This document shows positions 1 through 8,863 of a DNA stretch of 64,000 nt, piece by piece (the first letter of the stretch is position 1; the number at the start of each line of letters is the position of its first letter). Source of the stretch: Nitrospira sp. (GTDB taxonomy: Bacteria; Nitrospirota; Nitrospiria; Nitrospirales; Nitrospiraceae). Location: assembly GCA_029194675.1 (NCBI GenBank), contig JARFXP010000004.1, forward strand, positions 217,938-281,937. The letters run 5' to 3'. Both the position numbers and the translations under genes were made by a program. A model generated the notes under the pieces. The model made no database searches and was not told the DNA's origin. It was given only the letters and a program-made list of their open reading frames with translations.

Positions 1-2401
1 CCACAATTCGAATGTCGGCCAGCTCGCGAAGAGGAATCCGTGAGCCGTCCGGGGCTGTCACCCACAAGGCCGAAATCGTCTCGACATCGGCACGCCGATC
101 GTCCGGAAATCGCACCATGATTGGAAAGCGCCACTGTCCTTCGAAGACCTCGCCGGCGGCAATGCCGCCACCGACGGCTTCAATCACTTCCGTGATCTCT
201 GCGACGTTGATCCCGTGACGCGCGATCTTGGCACGATCGATATCGATCTTCAGATAATACAGCCCCGACACCTGCTCGACTCGTAGATCGGAAATACCGC
301 GCACCTGCCGCAGCACCCGTGAAATTTCGTCCGCCTTCACCCGCAAGGTTTCAAGGTCCTCGCCGAACAGTTTGACGGCGACCTGAGATCGGACTCCCGA
401 GACCAGTTCATCGACGCGCATGGCGATCGGCTGAGACAGCCCGAACGCGATGCCGGGCACTTGCTCCAGCCGTCGGCGGACCTGCCCCTCGATCTCGGTT
501 TTGGACTGTGCTTGCCACTCGGCCTTGGGTTTGAGCAAGACGAACATATCGCTAAGTTCCATCCCCATTGGATCAGTCCCCAACTCATTGGCTCCCGTGC
601 GCGAAATCACGGAGCGCACGTCCGGTATTTCCAGCAACAACCGTTCGACTTCCCCTGCGATCTTCAGCGATTCGCTGAGGCCGATGCTCGGGAGGCGCAC
701 CAGATTCACCACGATCGTACCTTCGTCCATGATCGGCACGAATTCCCGACCGATGAACGGAACCAGAGCTGCCCCGCCGACGAGCACCGCGGCCGCCACG
801 AAGACGACCAGGCGAGTGCTGCGGATGGCTCCCCCCAACATTCGGCGATACAGCCGCCGTCCACGCTCCAACAGACGCTCGCCCTCCTGCGAAGCACGAG
901 GTTTCATAATCACCGCCGCCAGGACCGGAACCACCGTCATCGACAGCACCAAGGAGCTCAGGAGGGCGATCACCACCGTCAGCGCCAGCGGAATAAACAT
1001 CTTGCCTTCCATTCCTTGGAGTGTTAGGAGCGGAAGAAAGGTCAACGCAATGATCAATTCCCCGAATAGACTCGGCTTCCGCACTTCCAGGACGGCGCGT
1101 AAGACGACCGGTAAACGGCCGGTAACCGAGAGGGCTCGGCCCGTGGTCTCCTCGCCCAGATGGCGCTCGACATTCTCAATCTGCACGATGGCCGCATCGA
1201 CAATCATTCCCAGCGAGATGGCCAAGCCACCCAGTGACATCAGATTCGCCGACAGGCCGACCTGTTGCATGATCAGAAATGTAGCCAAGGTGGCCAACGG
1301 CAAGGTCAGAGCAACGACGAACGCGCCACGAAGATTTCTCAAGAAGAGATACAGGACGAGTATCACGACCGCAGCGCCTTCCAACAGGGCACGTTCCACG
1401 GTATCGAGTGCCCGCGCCACCAATTCGATGCGGTCATGGAAAGGCTCCACCTTCACGCCGGCCGGCAACACCCGGTTGATCAACTCGACCTTGTCTCTCA
1501 CCGTGGAGACAATCTCCCGACTATTGCCACCCCGCAACATGACGGCAATCCCTTCGAGCACCTCGCCCTTCCCATCACGCGTGACGCCCCCTAACCGAAT
1601 CGCGGTCCCTTGGCGAACCTGCGCGACATCCTTTAGATAAATCGGTGTGCCCTTGTGCGCTGCCACCACGATCTGTTCCAGATCCCCCGCAGAGCGGGCC
1701 AATCCCACACCATAGACGACCAACTTATCCCCGCCCTGCTCGATATAACTTCCTCCGGCATTTTGGTTGTTCCCGGCCACGGCAGCCTGCACCTGGCGCA
1801 ATGTGAGTTCAAAGCTTGTCAATCGATCGGGATCGACGAGCACCTCATACTGCTTCGAGAAGCCGCCCAAGGTATCGACATCCGCGAGGCCCGGGACTGC
1901 CCGCAACATCGGACGGATCACCCAATCTTGAAGGGTCCGCAAGTCCATGAGGGTCTGCGTCGGTCCATCGACGAGATACATGAAAACTTCGCTCAGTCCC
2001 GTACTGACCGGCCCCAGCACAGGTTCAGCGCTTGGTGGAAGAGCGGATCGCGCTCGAAGTATTCGTTCCAGGACGAGTTGCCGTGCGAAGTAGATATCGA
2101 TCGTATCCTCAAAGACCACGGTGATCACCGAGATCCCGAATCGCGACACTGACCGGAGTTCTGCTTTGCCGGGCAAGTTCGTCAGCTCGATCTCCAGGGG
2201 AAAAGTCACAAGACGTTCGATTTCGGAAGGAGCTAACGAGGGCGCTCGGGTGATGACTTGAACTTGGACGGGAGTGACGTCGGGGAACGCGTCGATCGGT
2301 AGATGGCGGAATGCCGCTACGCCGCCCGCAATAAGTCCGAGAACAACCAGCAACACAAGGAGTCGTTGCTCTAAGGCGTTGCGGATCAGCCGTTCGATCA
2401 T
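1..2401 (-). CDS. RND heavy-metal efflux pump, inner-membrane subunit (CusA-like), C-terminus outside window
   Basis: About 800 N-terminal residues of a heavy-metal RND transporter, which drives proton-coupled export of metal ions across both membranes. The ATG at 2401 opens MIERLIRNALEQR, followed by the first membrane helix and the family motif FPDVTPVQVQV. The TM4 region reads SLGMIVDAAIVQIEN near residue 395. This lacks the DFG aspartate of Zn/Co/Ni pumps (CzcA) and is closer to the GAMVDAAIVMIEN of the Cu/Ag pump CusA, so monovalent copper or silver is the more likely substrate (inference). The start overlaps the adaptor stop as ATGA, so the three pump genes are translationally coupled. 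The 3' end lies beyond position 1. Confidence 0.93.
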   Translation of the reverse strand, partial: MIERLIRNALEQRLLVLLVVLGLIAGGVAAFRHLPIDAFPDVTPVQVQVITRAPSLAPSEIERLVTFPLEIELTNLPGKAELRSVSRFGISVITVVFEDTIDIYFARQLVLERILRARSALPPSAEPVLGPVSTGLSEVFMYLVDGPTQTLMDLRTLQDWVIRPMLRAVPGLADVDTLGGFSKQYEVLVDPDRLTSFELTLRQVQAAVAGNNQNAGGSYIEQGGDKLVVYGVGLARSAGDLEQIVVAAHKGTPIYLKDVAQVRQGTAIRLGGVTRDGKGEVLEGIAVMLRGGNSREIVSTVRDKVELINRVLPAGVKVEPFHDRIELVARALDTVERALLEGAAVVILVLYLFLRNLRGAFVVALTLPLATLATFLIMQQVGLSANLMSLGGLAISLGMIVDAAIVQIENVERHLGEETTGRALSVTGRLPVVLRAVLEVRKPSLFGELIIALTFLPLLTLQGMEGKMFIPLALTVVIALLSSLVLSMTVVPVLAAVIMKPRASQEGERLLERGRRLYRRMLGGAIRSTRLVVFVAAAVLVGGAALVPFIGREFVPIMDEGTIVVNLVRLPSIGLSESLKIAGEVERLLLEIPDVRSVISRTGANELGTDPMGMELSDMFVLLKPKAEWQAQSKTEIEGQVRRRLEQVPGIAFGLSQPIAMRVDELVSGVRSQVAVKLFGEDLETLRVKADEISRVLRQVRGISDLRVEQVSGLYYLKIDIDRAKIARHGINVAEITEVIEAVGGGIAAGEVFEGQWRFPIMVRFPDDRRADVETISALWVTAPDGSRIPLRELADIRIV

Positions 2402-3621
2402 AGCGGGCCTCCTGTCGGCATCTGCTCCCGGAGCGCCTCAGATTTCAGCGCGTAGCTCCCCTGCGTCACCACCTCGTCTCCGGCAGCCAACCCTGTGATG
2501 ACCTGGACATACTCGGTCGCGGTCTGGACGAAGGTCACTTCGCGGGGTTCGAACCGACGCGGCCCCTGTACGACAAAGGCGACCTGTCGGTTGCCCATCT
2601 GCTGCACCGCCACGCGTGGGACACTCAGGACGGATTGCTCGTCCGTAACCAAGAGGGCCTCGGCGAACATCTCCGGCCGCAATCGGCCATCAGGGTTGGG
2701 TACCTCCGCGCGCGCCATGATCGTCCTGGTGGCCGGATCGATCACGGCGCCGACATAGGTAATGACCCCTCGAAACGTCGTATTCGGATAGGCCGACACC
2801 CGAACTTCCATGGTCAGCCCGGGTTTCAATCGACCGGCCTGTTGTTCCGGAAAATCGGCGCGCACCCAAACGGTCGAGAGATCCGCCACTGTAAACAGTA
2901 TCTTATTGGGGTCGACGACCTCACCGATCGTCGCCTTCCGATCGATCACTTCACCGCGAAACGGGGCTCGAAGAAAAACTTGCGCGACTTCGGCATGAGG
3001 CAATGTCTTGGCCGCCAAGCGCTGGATCTCCTTCTCCGTCATGCCGAGCAAGTGCAGCTTTTCCTCTGCTTCGTGCAAATCCGCTCGCGCGTTCTCATAG
3101 TCGGCCTCTCGTCGTTGATGTTCCCCCGCGCCGATTGCGCCGCGCTCCAGCAGCGCTTGGGCCCGTTCGAGAGCTTGTTCCGTCACACGCAAAACATTCC
3201 GCGCTTTGCGATATTCCAGCTGAGCCTCTCCAAAGGCAGGGCTATCGAGCAGCAGAAGCCGGTCGCCTTCTCTCACTCGGTCTCCAAAGTCGGCATACAC
3301 GACCACGATACGTCCTGGAACCCTTGCGCTGAGGTGCGCGAGTCGATTCTCATTCGTCAAAATCTTTCCTGCTTGGGCTTTGAGAGCAATCCGGATCGGG
3401 CGGAGAGCTATCCGCTCAGTCTGGAGATGCACAAGGGTCGGACTTCCTTCCGGCAATTCGAGAATACCTGGTTCCAAATGAGAAGCCGTGGCTGCCGGAG
3501 GCGGCGGCTTCGGAGCATCCTCTTGCTTTGACTGACATGACAGATGGGCCGTGGCGATCACAAGGAACGGAACGATTCGAAGAGAAGCCAACGAGAGGCG
3601 CATGACACGATGAATGCTCAT
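2398..3621 (-). CDS. RND efflux periplasmic adaptor lipoprotein (CusB/CzcB family)
   Basis: Membrane-fusion protein that links the RND pump to the outer-membrane channel. I take the ATG at 3621 (MSIHRVMR) because it forms an ATGA overlap with the upstream channel gene and has GGGAGG 5 bases before it; a GTG at 3642 is also open. A lipobox (HLSC, Cys29) marks it as a lipoprotein. The body shows the adaptor order: a barrel-sandwich half (RVPGRIVVVYADFGDRV), a helical hairpin rich in Arg, Glu and Ala, the second lipoyl half (LRAPFRGEVIDR), then the beta-barrel and membrane-proximal domains. No His/Met-rich metal-binding N-terminus is seen. The length of about 407 residues is normal. Confidence 0.92.
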   Translation of the reverse strand: MSIHRVMRLSLASLRIVPFLVIATAHLSCQSKQEDAPKPPPPAATASHLEPGILELPEGSPTLVHLQTERIALRPIRIALKAQAGKILTNENRLAHLSARVPGRIVVVYADFGDRVREGDRLLLLDSPAFGEAQLEYRKARNVLRVTEQALERAQALLERGAIGAGEHQRREADYENARADLHEAEEKLHLLGMTEKEIQRLAAKTLPHAEVAQVFLRAPFRGEVIDRKATIGEVVDPNKILFTVADLSTVWVRADFPEQQAGRLKPGLTMEVRVSAYPNTTFRGVITYVGAVIDPATRTIMARAEVPNPDGRLRPEMFAEALLVTDEQSVLSVPRVAVQQMGNRQVAFVVQGPRRFEPREVTFVQTATEYVQVITGLAAGDEVVTQGSYALKSEALREQMPTGGPL

Positions 3622-4877
3622 GGCAACCCTCCCACTGCCCACTCCAGTCTGGTCAGCGCGATGGAATGATCGGCTTGCGCCTGAGCATATTCGAGCAAGG
3701 TCTGGCGATAGACACGTTGCGCATCAATGACTTCGAGCAGGCTGGTCGCTCCATGGCGAAAACTGAACTGGGCGATGTCGAGGACTTCTTTGGCCTGATG
3801 CAGAAGCCCTTGTTCGAACACCTTCATCTGCGCTTGGGCGGTCTGCATCTCCTGAAAATACTGGGTGATGGTCTGTTCCAGTTCCTGCTGCATTCGATCT
3901 CGCTCCGCTTGGGCTTCTCGATGGGCCCCCATTGCCGCCCCGATTTCTCCCTGTCGACGGTACCAAATGGGCAGAGCCACGCTGAGTCCCGCCGTCATGG
4001 ATTCATCGCCGGCTTCTCGGTGATACTGGCCAATCACCGAAACATTCGGAATGCGCGATGCGCGTTCGTGCTCGATCGTGTATTCGGCTTGCTCGACCAC
4101 CTTCTGCTGTCGGCGAAGCGCCGGCTGTCGCTCGGTTGCCTGATTCATCAGCGTGTTGAGTTCCAAGCCGGCCCTCACTGTTTCGAACTCTCCTCGGACG
4201 GCAAATGATTCTCCCAGAGCCTTGCCCGTCACCGTATTGAGTTTGGCGCGGGCCACGAGGAGCGCATTGTCCGCCCTCGCCAGATCCTTTTGAGATTTCT
4301 GGAGTTCGACGGTCGCCTTGATCAGCTCGAATTTCGGCGCCTCCTTGGTACTGACGCGCGCGCTCACCAATTTCACGAGGTCTTCCACCGTCTTCAGATT
4401 CTCTCTCGCAAGCCATGCATCTTGTTGCGCAAGGAGCAATTGAAAGAACGCTCCTTTTGTGTCGGCCATGACAGACACTGTTGTTTGATCGAGGCCGGCA
4501 CGAGCCCCCCCTACGCCCGCGTCAGCGGCCCGTTGCCTGGCTGCTCGTTTACCCAGCCACTCCAGCGGCTGCTGCACCGTAATTGTCCGTTCGATGATGG
4601 AGACGCCTGTGCTAGGGTCACGAATCCACCCTGGGCCGGCGGACGCTATGATGGTGGGATTGAGATAGGCGTCGGCCGTGACCCGTTGACTCTGGCTCTG
4701 TTCCAAGACTGCCTCCGCGCCTTTCGTCTTGGGGTTATGTTGAAGCGCAAGTTGTATGACTTGACCTAGTGTGTATCCGCTTGGGCTCAGTTCTGCGGCA
4801 TGGCCCGTTAGATAAGACCCGGATATCATCGCGCATCCGAAGGCGGCGATGATGCTGCAAGCGAGTGCAGGTCTCAT
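3618..4877 (-). CDS. TolC-family outer-membrane efflux channel (CusC/CzcC-like)
   Basis: Outer-membrane channel of the tripartite metal pump. The start at 4877 (MRPALACSI) is preferred over an in-frame ATG 54 bases upstream because GAGGAGGA lies at the right distance and the new N-terminus is a signal peptide (SIIAAFGCAMISG). The product is about 419 residues with the two duplicated coiled-coil halves of OEP proteins, rich in Gln, Ala and Glu. It is the first gene of the channel-adaptor-pump operon, with a 4-base overlap to the adaptor. Confidence 0.92.
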   Translation of the reverse strand: MRPALACSIIAAFGCAMISGSYLTGHAAELSPSGYTLGQVIQLALQHNPKTKGAEAVLEQSQSQRVTADAYLNPTIIASAGPGWIRDPSTGVSIIERTITVQQPLEWLGKRAARQRAADAGVGGARAGLDQTTVSVMADTKGAFFQLLLAQQDAWLARENLKTVEDLVKLVSARVSTKEAPKFELIKATVELQKSQKDLARADNALLVARAKLNTVTGKALGESFAVRGEFETVRAGLELNTLMNQATERQPALRRQQKVVEQAEYTIEHERASRIPNVSVIGQYHREAGDESMTAGLSVALPIWYRRQGEIGAAMGAHREAQAERDRMQQELEQTITQYFQEMQTAQAQMKVFEQGLLHQAKEVLDIAQFSFRHGATSLLEVIDAQRVYRQTLLEYAQAQADHSIALTRLEWAVGGLP

Positions 4878-4976
4878 GCTGTCCTCCTCTGTCGGCGCCA
4901 AAGCGACTCGCCTCCATAACGAGACGAGCATCAGGCGCCGATCACATGAATCGAAACGTCAGTAGATGTGAGACGA

Positions 4977-5447
4977 TCAAACGGAGGGAGGTGCCCGGGA
5001 CGTAAGACTGGTCGTGAGGAAACGGTCTGTCAATGAAGGGCTAGGTTGCGGCCGCCATGCGACATGGGGTCTCGTTGGTTCATTCGCATAGCAAGAACGC
5101 GCGGCCACATCCAAGGTGGTGCCTTTGCCGACTTGCGGCTCGACGGAAGAGGCGAGAATCAGGTCGATTTCAAGGTGCTCCGCTCCATGGAACGGTTGGG
5201 CAATCAGATGAAGGGGGCAGCTGGATTCCTTGGCTGCCACCGAGACATGATCGTAGATCGTGAACTCGCAGCTCAGGTCCGGTGAAAAAACCGTATGGAC
5301 CGTGCCACCATGGACATGACCGGCTTCTCCATGGTGATGGTCAGCCTCGGGATGGATATGCACCAATGGCGCGGCAAGCATCCATAAGGCCGTCCACGTA
5401 AGGACTGCCACGCGAGACCAACCCATATTCTCTCGTGTCACTCGCAT
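4977..5447 (-). CDS. Small exported His-rich protein upstream of metal-efflux operon
   Basis: Unrecognised 156-residue protein. An N-terminal hydrophobic segment (VAVLTWTALWMLAAPLVH) is followed by a histidine cluster at about residues 29-47 (HIHPEADHHHGEAGHVHGG), a plausible metal-binding patch once exported. The rest has two cysteines (SCEF and SCPL) and further His residues but no known domain. It lies about 100 bases upstream of the efflux genes on the same strand, which suggests periplasmic metal sensing or buffering for the pump (inference). Its gene is not overlapped by any better candidate. Confidence 0.7.
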   Translation of the reverse strand: MRVTRENMGWSRVAVLTWTALWMLAAPLVHIHPEADHHHGEAGHVHGGTVHTVFSPDLSCEFTIYDHVSVAAKESSCPLHLIAQPFHGAEHLEIDLILASSVEPQVGKGTTLDVAARSCYANEPTRPHVAWRPQPSPSLTDRFLTTSLTSRAPPSV

Positions 5448-5697
5448 GGCGACAGCCTAGCACAGTCCCGTAATTGCATCAATTAACGCTACTGTGTATG
5501 GCGGAAACGGTCCATCCGTAGCTCAGAAACGGAATTGACCCGCATTATTCATGAACACTTCTGCTGCAATCGCCGATCCGCTGTTCGGACAAACCTGCTG
5601 AGCGTCTTGTTGATGTGCTTTACCGCCCGCTCGTGCGAGGAGTCTGCAACCCAATGGCGCCTGGACTACTTGGCAAGGCCCTTAATCAATCGAACAG
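5448..5697. other. Intergenic gap without a supported gene
   Basis: About 250 bases between aroK and the His-rich gene. A 66-codon frame on the plus strand has no ribosome-binding site and no family resemblance. The 3' side of aroK shows no clear hairpin. Confidence 0.5.
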
Positions 5698-6198
5698 CTA
5701 CAATCGCGCCAGAATCTCATCGGCAACTTGCGTGACAGGCTTTCCATCGGTCTCAATGACATAATCGGCGGCCGCCTGATACTTCGGTGTGCGCTCACGA
5801 AGGACATCTTGAATCTCATCCAGGAAAGATTTGACTCCCGTAAGGGAAGGACGTTGTGAATCCTGACCGATACGCTCAGTAATTGTGCTCACTGAGGCGG
5901 TCAGCCAGAACAACCTTCCTGTTTCTTTTAACACCTCGCCATTCCGTGGTCGTAGGATTGCTCCCCCGCCCGTATCGACGACTAGCCCAGTCCGACCGGC
6001 CAGTTCTTGGCAGACCTTGGCTTCGAGATCGCGGAAGTACTCCCATCCATGCTTTTCAACGATTTCCGGAATGCTTTGACCGGCCAACTTCACGATCTCC
6101 GCGTCAGTCGACACCAGCATGCGACCAAGGCGAGCCGCCACTAGGTTGCCGACGGTGCTCTTTCCGGTCCCACGATAGCCGATAAGCACCACATTCAT
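5698..6198 (-). CDS. aroK: Shikimate kinase
   Basis: Phosphorylates shikimate to shikimate-3-phosphate with ATP, step five of the chorismate pathway, in the cytoplasm. The 166-residue length is typical. The Walker A motif GYRGTGKST sits at residues 7-15. The shikimate-binding DTGGGAILRPRN and the lid arginines (RERTP) are present. The start overlaps the aroE stop by four bases (ATGA), so the two consecutive pathway enzymes are coupled. Confidence 0.96.
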   Translation of the reverse strand: MNVVLIGYRGTGKSTVGNLVAARLGRMLVSTDAEIVKLAGQSIPEIVEKHGWEYFRDLEAKVCQELAGRTGLVVDTGGGAILRPRNGEVLKETGRLFWLTASVSTITERIGQDSQRPSLTGVKSFLDEIQDVLRERTPKYQAAADYVIETDGKPVTQVADEILARL

Positions 6199-7049
6199 CG
6201 GAAATGTGACTCCAATACCGTACGCATCACATCAACCGGCGCAGGCTGATTCGTCCAGAACTCAAATTGAGTGACGGCTTGGTTGAGAAACATCTCCAAC
6301 CCGGGAATCGTCCTACACCCAGCACGCTTCGCATCTTTGAGCAATCTGGTTTCGAGTGGGTTGTAGACGATATCCATGACGGAAAGGTCGGCGTGAAGGA
6401 GCGAAGCAGGAATGCAGGTGGTATCGGCGTTCGGAGACATGCCGACCGGGGTGCAATGAATCAGCACCTGGGCGTTAGGGAGAACCCGCTGAAGAGTGGT
6501 TTCATCAAGATGAAAGTCTTCAACCGTCAATGCTGCCTGGGTACGAAGATCCTGAGCTAAACTGGTCCGTTCAGGGTCGTCAACTCCCAGCAACGTCAAC
6601 TTTTCCGCATTGGATTCGACCGCCAATGCGAAGGCGATCGCTCGAGCGGCACCTCCGGAACCAAGGACGACGATGCGTCGGCCCTTGAGCTCAGCCCCGC
6701 CCTCCCTCAACGCCCTCAGAGCGCCTGTTGCATCCGTGTTGTACCCGGTGAGCTTGCCCTTTTCGGCAACGATGGTGTTGATCGCACCGATCCGTTGAGC
6801 CGTCAGCTCCACATGATCAAGAAAGGGTATGGCGGCTACCTTGTGAGGAATCGTCACGCTCGCTCCGCGGAAGTTTCCCAGTGCGCGAAGCCCTGTGACG
6901 GCATCACCGATCGTTTCCACTTGCCAGGCAAGATAGACAAAGTTGAGCCCTAATTTGCGGAACGCAGCATTGTGGATGGCGGGCGAGAGGGAATGACCGA
7001 CCGGATTGCCGATCACCCCGCAAAACTGTGTCCGGGCATCGATGTCCAT
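6195..7049 (-). CDS. aroE: Shikimate dehydrogenase (NADP+)
   Basis: Reduces 3-dehydroshikimate to shikimate. The 284 residues carry the substrate motif GHSLSPAIHN near residue 18, the catalytic Lys in TIPHK, NTDATG, and the NADP-binding loop GSGGAARAI. The C-terminal GLEMFLNQAVTQFEFW is the usual AroE ending. It sits between an SDR gene (45-base gap) and aroK (ATGA overlap) on the minus strand. Confidence 0.96.
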   Translation of the reverse strand: MDIDARTQFCGVIGNPVGHSLSPAIHNAAFRKLGLNFVYLAWQVETIGDAVTGLRALGNFRGASVTIPHKVAAIPFLDHVELTAQRIGAINTIVAEKGKLTGYNTDATGALRALREGGAELKGRRIVVLGSGGAARAIAFALAVESNAEKLTLLGVDDPERTSLAQDLRTQAALTVEDFHLDETTLQRVLPNAQVLIHCTPVGMSPNADTTCIPASLLHADLSVMDIVYNPLETRLLKDAKRAGCRTIPGLEMFLNQAVTQFEFWTNQPAPVDVMRTVLESHFR

Positions 7050-7094
7050 TCTTCACCTAGAGGGGAAGTTTTCACTACTCGTTGGCGGCTACCA

Positions 7095-7856
7095 TTACCC
7101 TTTACAAACGGTCATGCCCCCATCAATGGTGAAGGTCGCGCCGGTAACCCAGGTGGCTTCATCGGAGGCCAGATATAGAACCATATTCGCCACTTCTTCC
7201 GGCGTCCCAGGGCGATGAATCGCATATTGCGCAAGAATGGGCTGCAGCATGTCGGGATTGGCCATCAGGGGAGCCGCCATAGGCGTATCGATCAGACCTG
7301 GATTCACCACATTGCAACGAATTCCTTCCTTCGCATATTCGACCGCCAGGACACGCGTCAAGGCGTCAAGCGCACCTTTCGATGCCGTATACGCGGCTGA
7401 GCCGGAGAGACCGACTAAACTGGCAATTGACGAGATATTGATGATCGAGCCTCGTCCTTGCCTCAGCATGTGGGGGATGACGGCTCGTGTGATGCGGAAT
7501 ACCCCGGTCACGTTGATGTCGAACATTTGCGCCCAGATCGCATCATCGGTTTCGTGAAGCCGCTTCCCGAATTCACCGATTCCCGCATTGTTGACCAGAA
7601 CGTCGATCCGCCCAAAACTATCGAGGGCTCGACGAACGACATCTTGCACATGGGTTTCATCCGTCACCGAACCGGCGACCCCGAGTACCTTTCCTTTGTT
7701 GAGTCGGATCACACTGGCCACACGATCCAATTCCTGTTGCCGACGTCCCGTGATGACGACCGATGCTCCCTCCTCGACCAAACGTTTCGCAATCGCTGCA
7801 CCGATCCCGGCGTTGCCTCCCGTCACCACCGCTACCTTGCCTTCTACCCTATTCAT
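7095..7856 (-). CDS. Short-chain dehydrogenase/reductase (SDR)
   Basis: Classical SDR of 253 residues. It has the cofactor loop TGGNAGIG at residues 12-19, the NNAG structural motif, the catalytic Ser (INISSIASL), the YTASK Tyr/Lys pair and a PG turn (NPGLIDTPM). The arginine in TGRRQQE after the second strand suggests NADP(H) preference (inference). The C-terminus ATWVTGATFTIDGGM is the usual SDR end. The substrate cannot be told. It overlaps trmI upstream by four bases and is followed by aroE, so it may be co-transcribed with them without sharing the pathway. Confidence 0.92.
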   Translation of the reverse strand: MNRVEGKVAVVTGGNAGIGAAIAKRLVEEGASVVITGRRQQELDRVASVIRLNKGKVLGVAGSVTDETHVQDVVRRALDSFGRIDVLVNNAGIGEFGKRLHETDDAIWAQMFDINVTGVFRITRAVIPHMLRQGRGSIINISSIASLVGLSGSAAYTASKGALDALTRVLAVEYAKEGIRCNVVNPGLIDTPMAAPLMANPDMLQPILAQYAIHRPGTPEEVANMVLYLASDEATWVTGATFTIDGGMTVCKG

Positions 7857-8737
7857 AAGTTTAGTCCCTCTTCTGCTTCATCCTGTGTGCTTTCTTGGTC
7901 TCTATCGAGAGGAGCTCCTCTGTCAGGCATTGGACCAAGGAGTCCCGGTTCGACCTTACGAGCCACTGTGATAAACCCGGAATGAGCCACCATGCGATGA
8001 TCAGGCCGCACGCTCCTGCCATGCACGGACCAGGTTCTCAGCAACGTCTCAAACGTTTCGATCATTCCAAATACGGCTGTACGTTCGAGCGCCTCCACCG
8101 TTTGCATGACTTGAGGTACGGTGGGAACAAAGCTCAGATAGATCCCACCGGATCGAAGGGTTTTCATGGCATGTGGTACGACTTGCCATGGTTCCGGCAA
8201 GTCAAGCACGACACGATCGAACGGCACCTGGTCGTCCAGTAAATCGATGCCCTCATAGGCATTTTTCCTGAAACAGATCAGATTGATTGGATTCAGAGAA
8301 CGGGCAATGTTCTTCTTTGCCGTCTGTGCAAAATCTTCCCGGATCTCATATGTCACCACCAATCCCCCCGGCCCCACTGCGCGCAATAGGGCCATGGTGA
8401 GGGCTCCTGAACCGGTCCCGGCCTCGAAGACTCGAGCACCCGGGTAGATATCGGCCCACATGGGTATGATGGCGAGATCCTTGGGATATAGAACCTGAGC
8501 CCCTCGGGGCATCTTGAGCACATAGTCGCCGAAGGTCGGTCGGAGCGCCACCATCTTCTTACCGCCGGACAGGGTGACGATGGACCCGTCCGGACGGCCG
8601 ATCAACGCATCATGTGCGATTTTCTGCCCACTGAACTGATACGTCTCCCCCGCTTTCAACGTGAGAGCATACTGTCGTCGTTTTTGATCGACAAGGTGGA
8701 TACGTTCGCCATTGAAAAAGCGAGACATGCCGGGCAT
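7853..8737 (-). CDS. trmI: tRNA (adenine-N1-)-methyltransferase, TrmI family
   Basis: S-adenosylmethionine-dependent enzyme that makes m1A58 in the T-loop of tRNA. The N-terminal beta domain (residues 1-80) is followed by the Rossmann methyltransferase fold with EAGTGSGALT at 105-114, VVLDLPEPW as motif IV, and YLSFVPTVPQV. Its 294 residues include a slightly extended, Asp/Glu-rich C-terminus. The ATG at 8737 has AAAGGA about 10 bases upstream; a second ATG three codons later is also possible. It is the first gene of the trmI-SDR-aroE-aroK run. Confidence 0.92.
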   Translation of the reverse strand: MPGMSRFFNGERIHLVDQKRRQYALTLKAGETYQFSGQKIAHDALIGRPDGSIVTLSGGKKMVALRPTFGDYVLKMPRGAQVLYPKDLAIIPMWADIYPGARVFEAGTGSGALTMALLRAVGPGGLVVTYEIREDFAQTAKKNIARSLNPINLICFRKNAYEGIDLLDDQVPFDRVVLDLPEPWQVVPHAMKTLRSGGIYLSFVPTVPQVMQTVEALERTAVFGMIETFETLLRTWSVHGRSVRPDHRMVAHSGFITVARKVEPGLLGPMPDRGAPLDRDQESTQDEAEEGLNL

Positions 8738-8863
8738 TCTAGGAGGATCCTTTCGTCGTTTGCAACCAAGCGCCCTTCCTTGACAGGGTAGTAGGGGGAC
8801 CGTAAGATCTTCTCATCATTGATAATTTTCATGATGCCTTGTGATGGTCGGGAGACAAGAACA

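Noticed and set aside
450..1640. Long plus-strand open frame of about 396 codons
   Set aside because: It is antisense to the RND pump gene, has Arg/Ser/Thr-rich composition and no family resemblance; it is a shadow of high-GC coding sequence.
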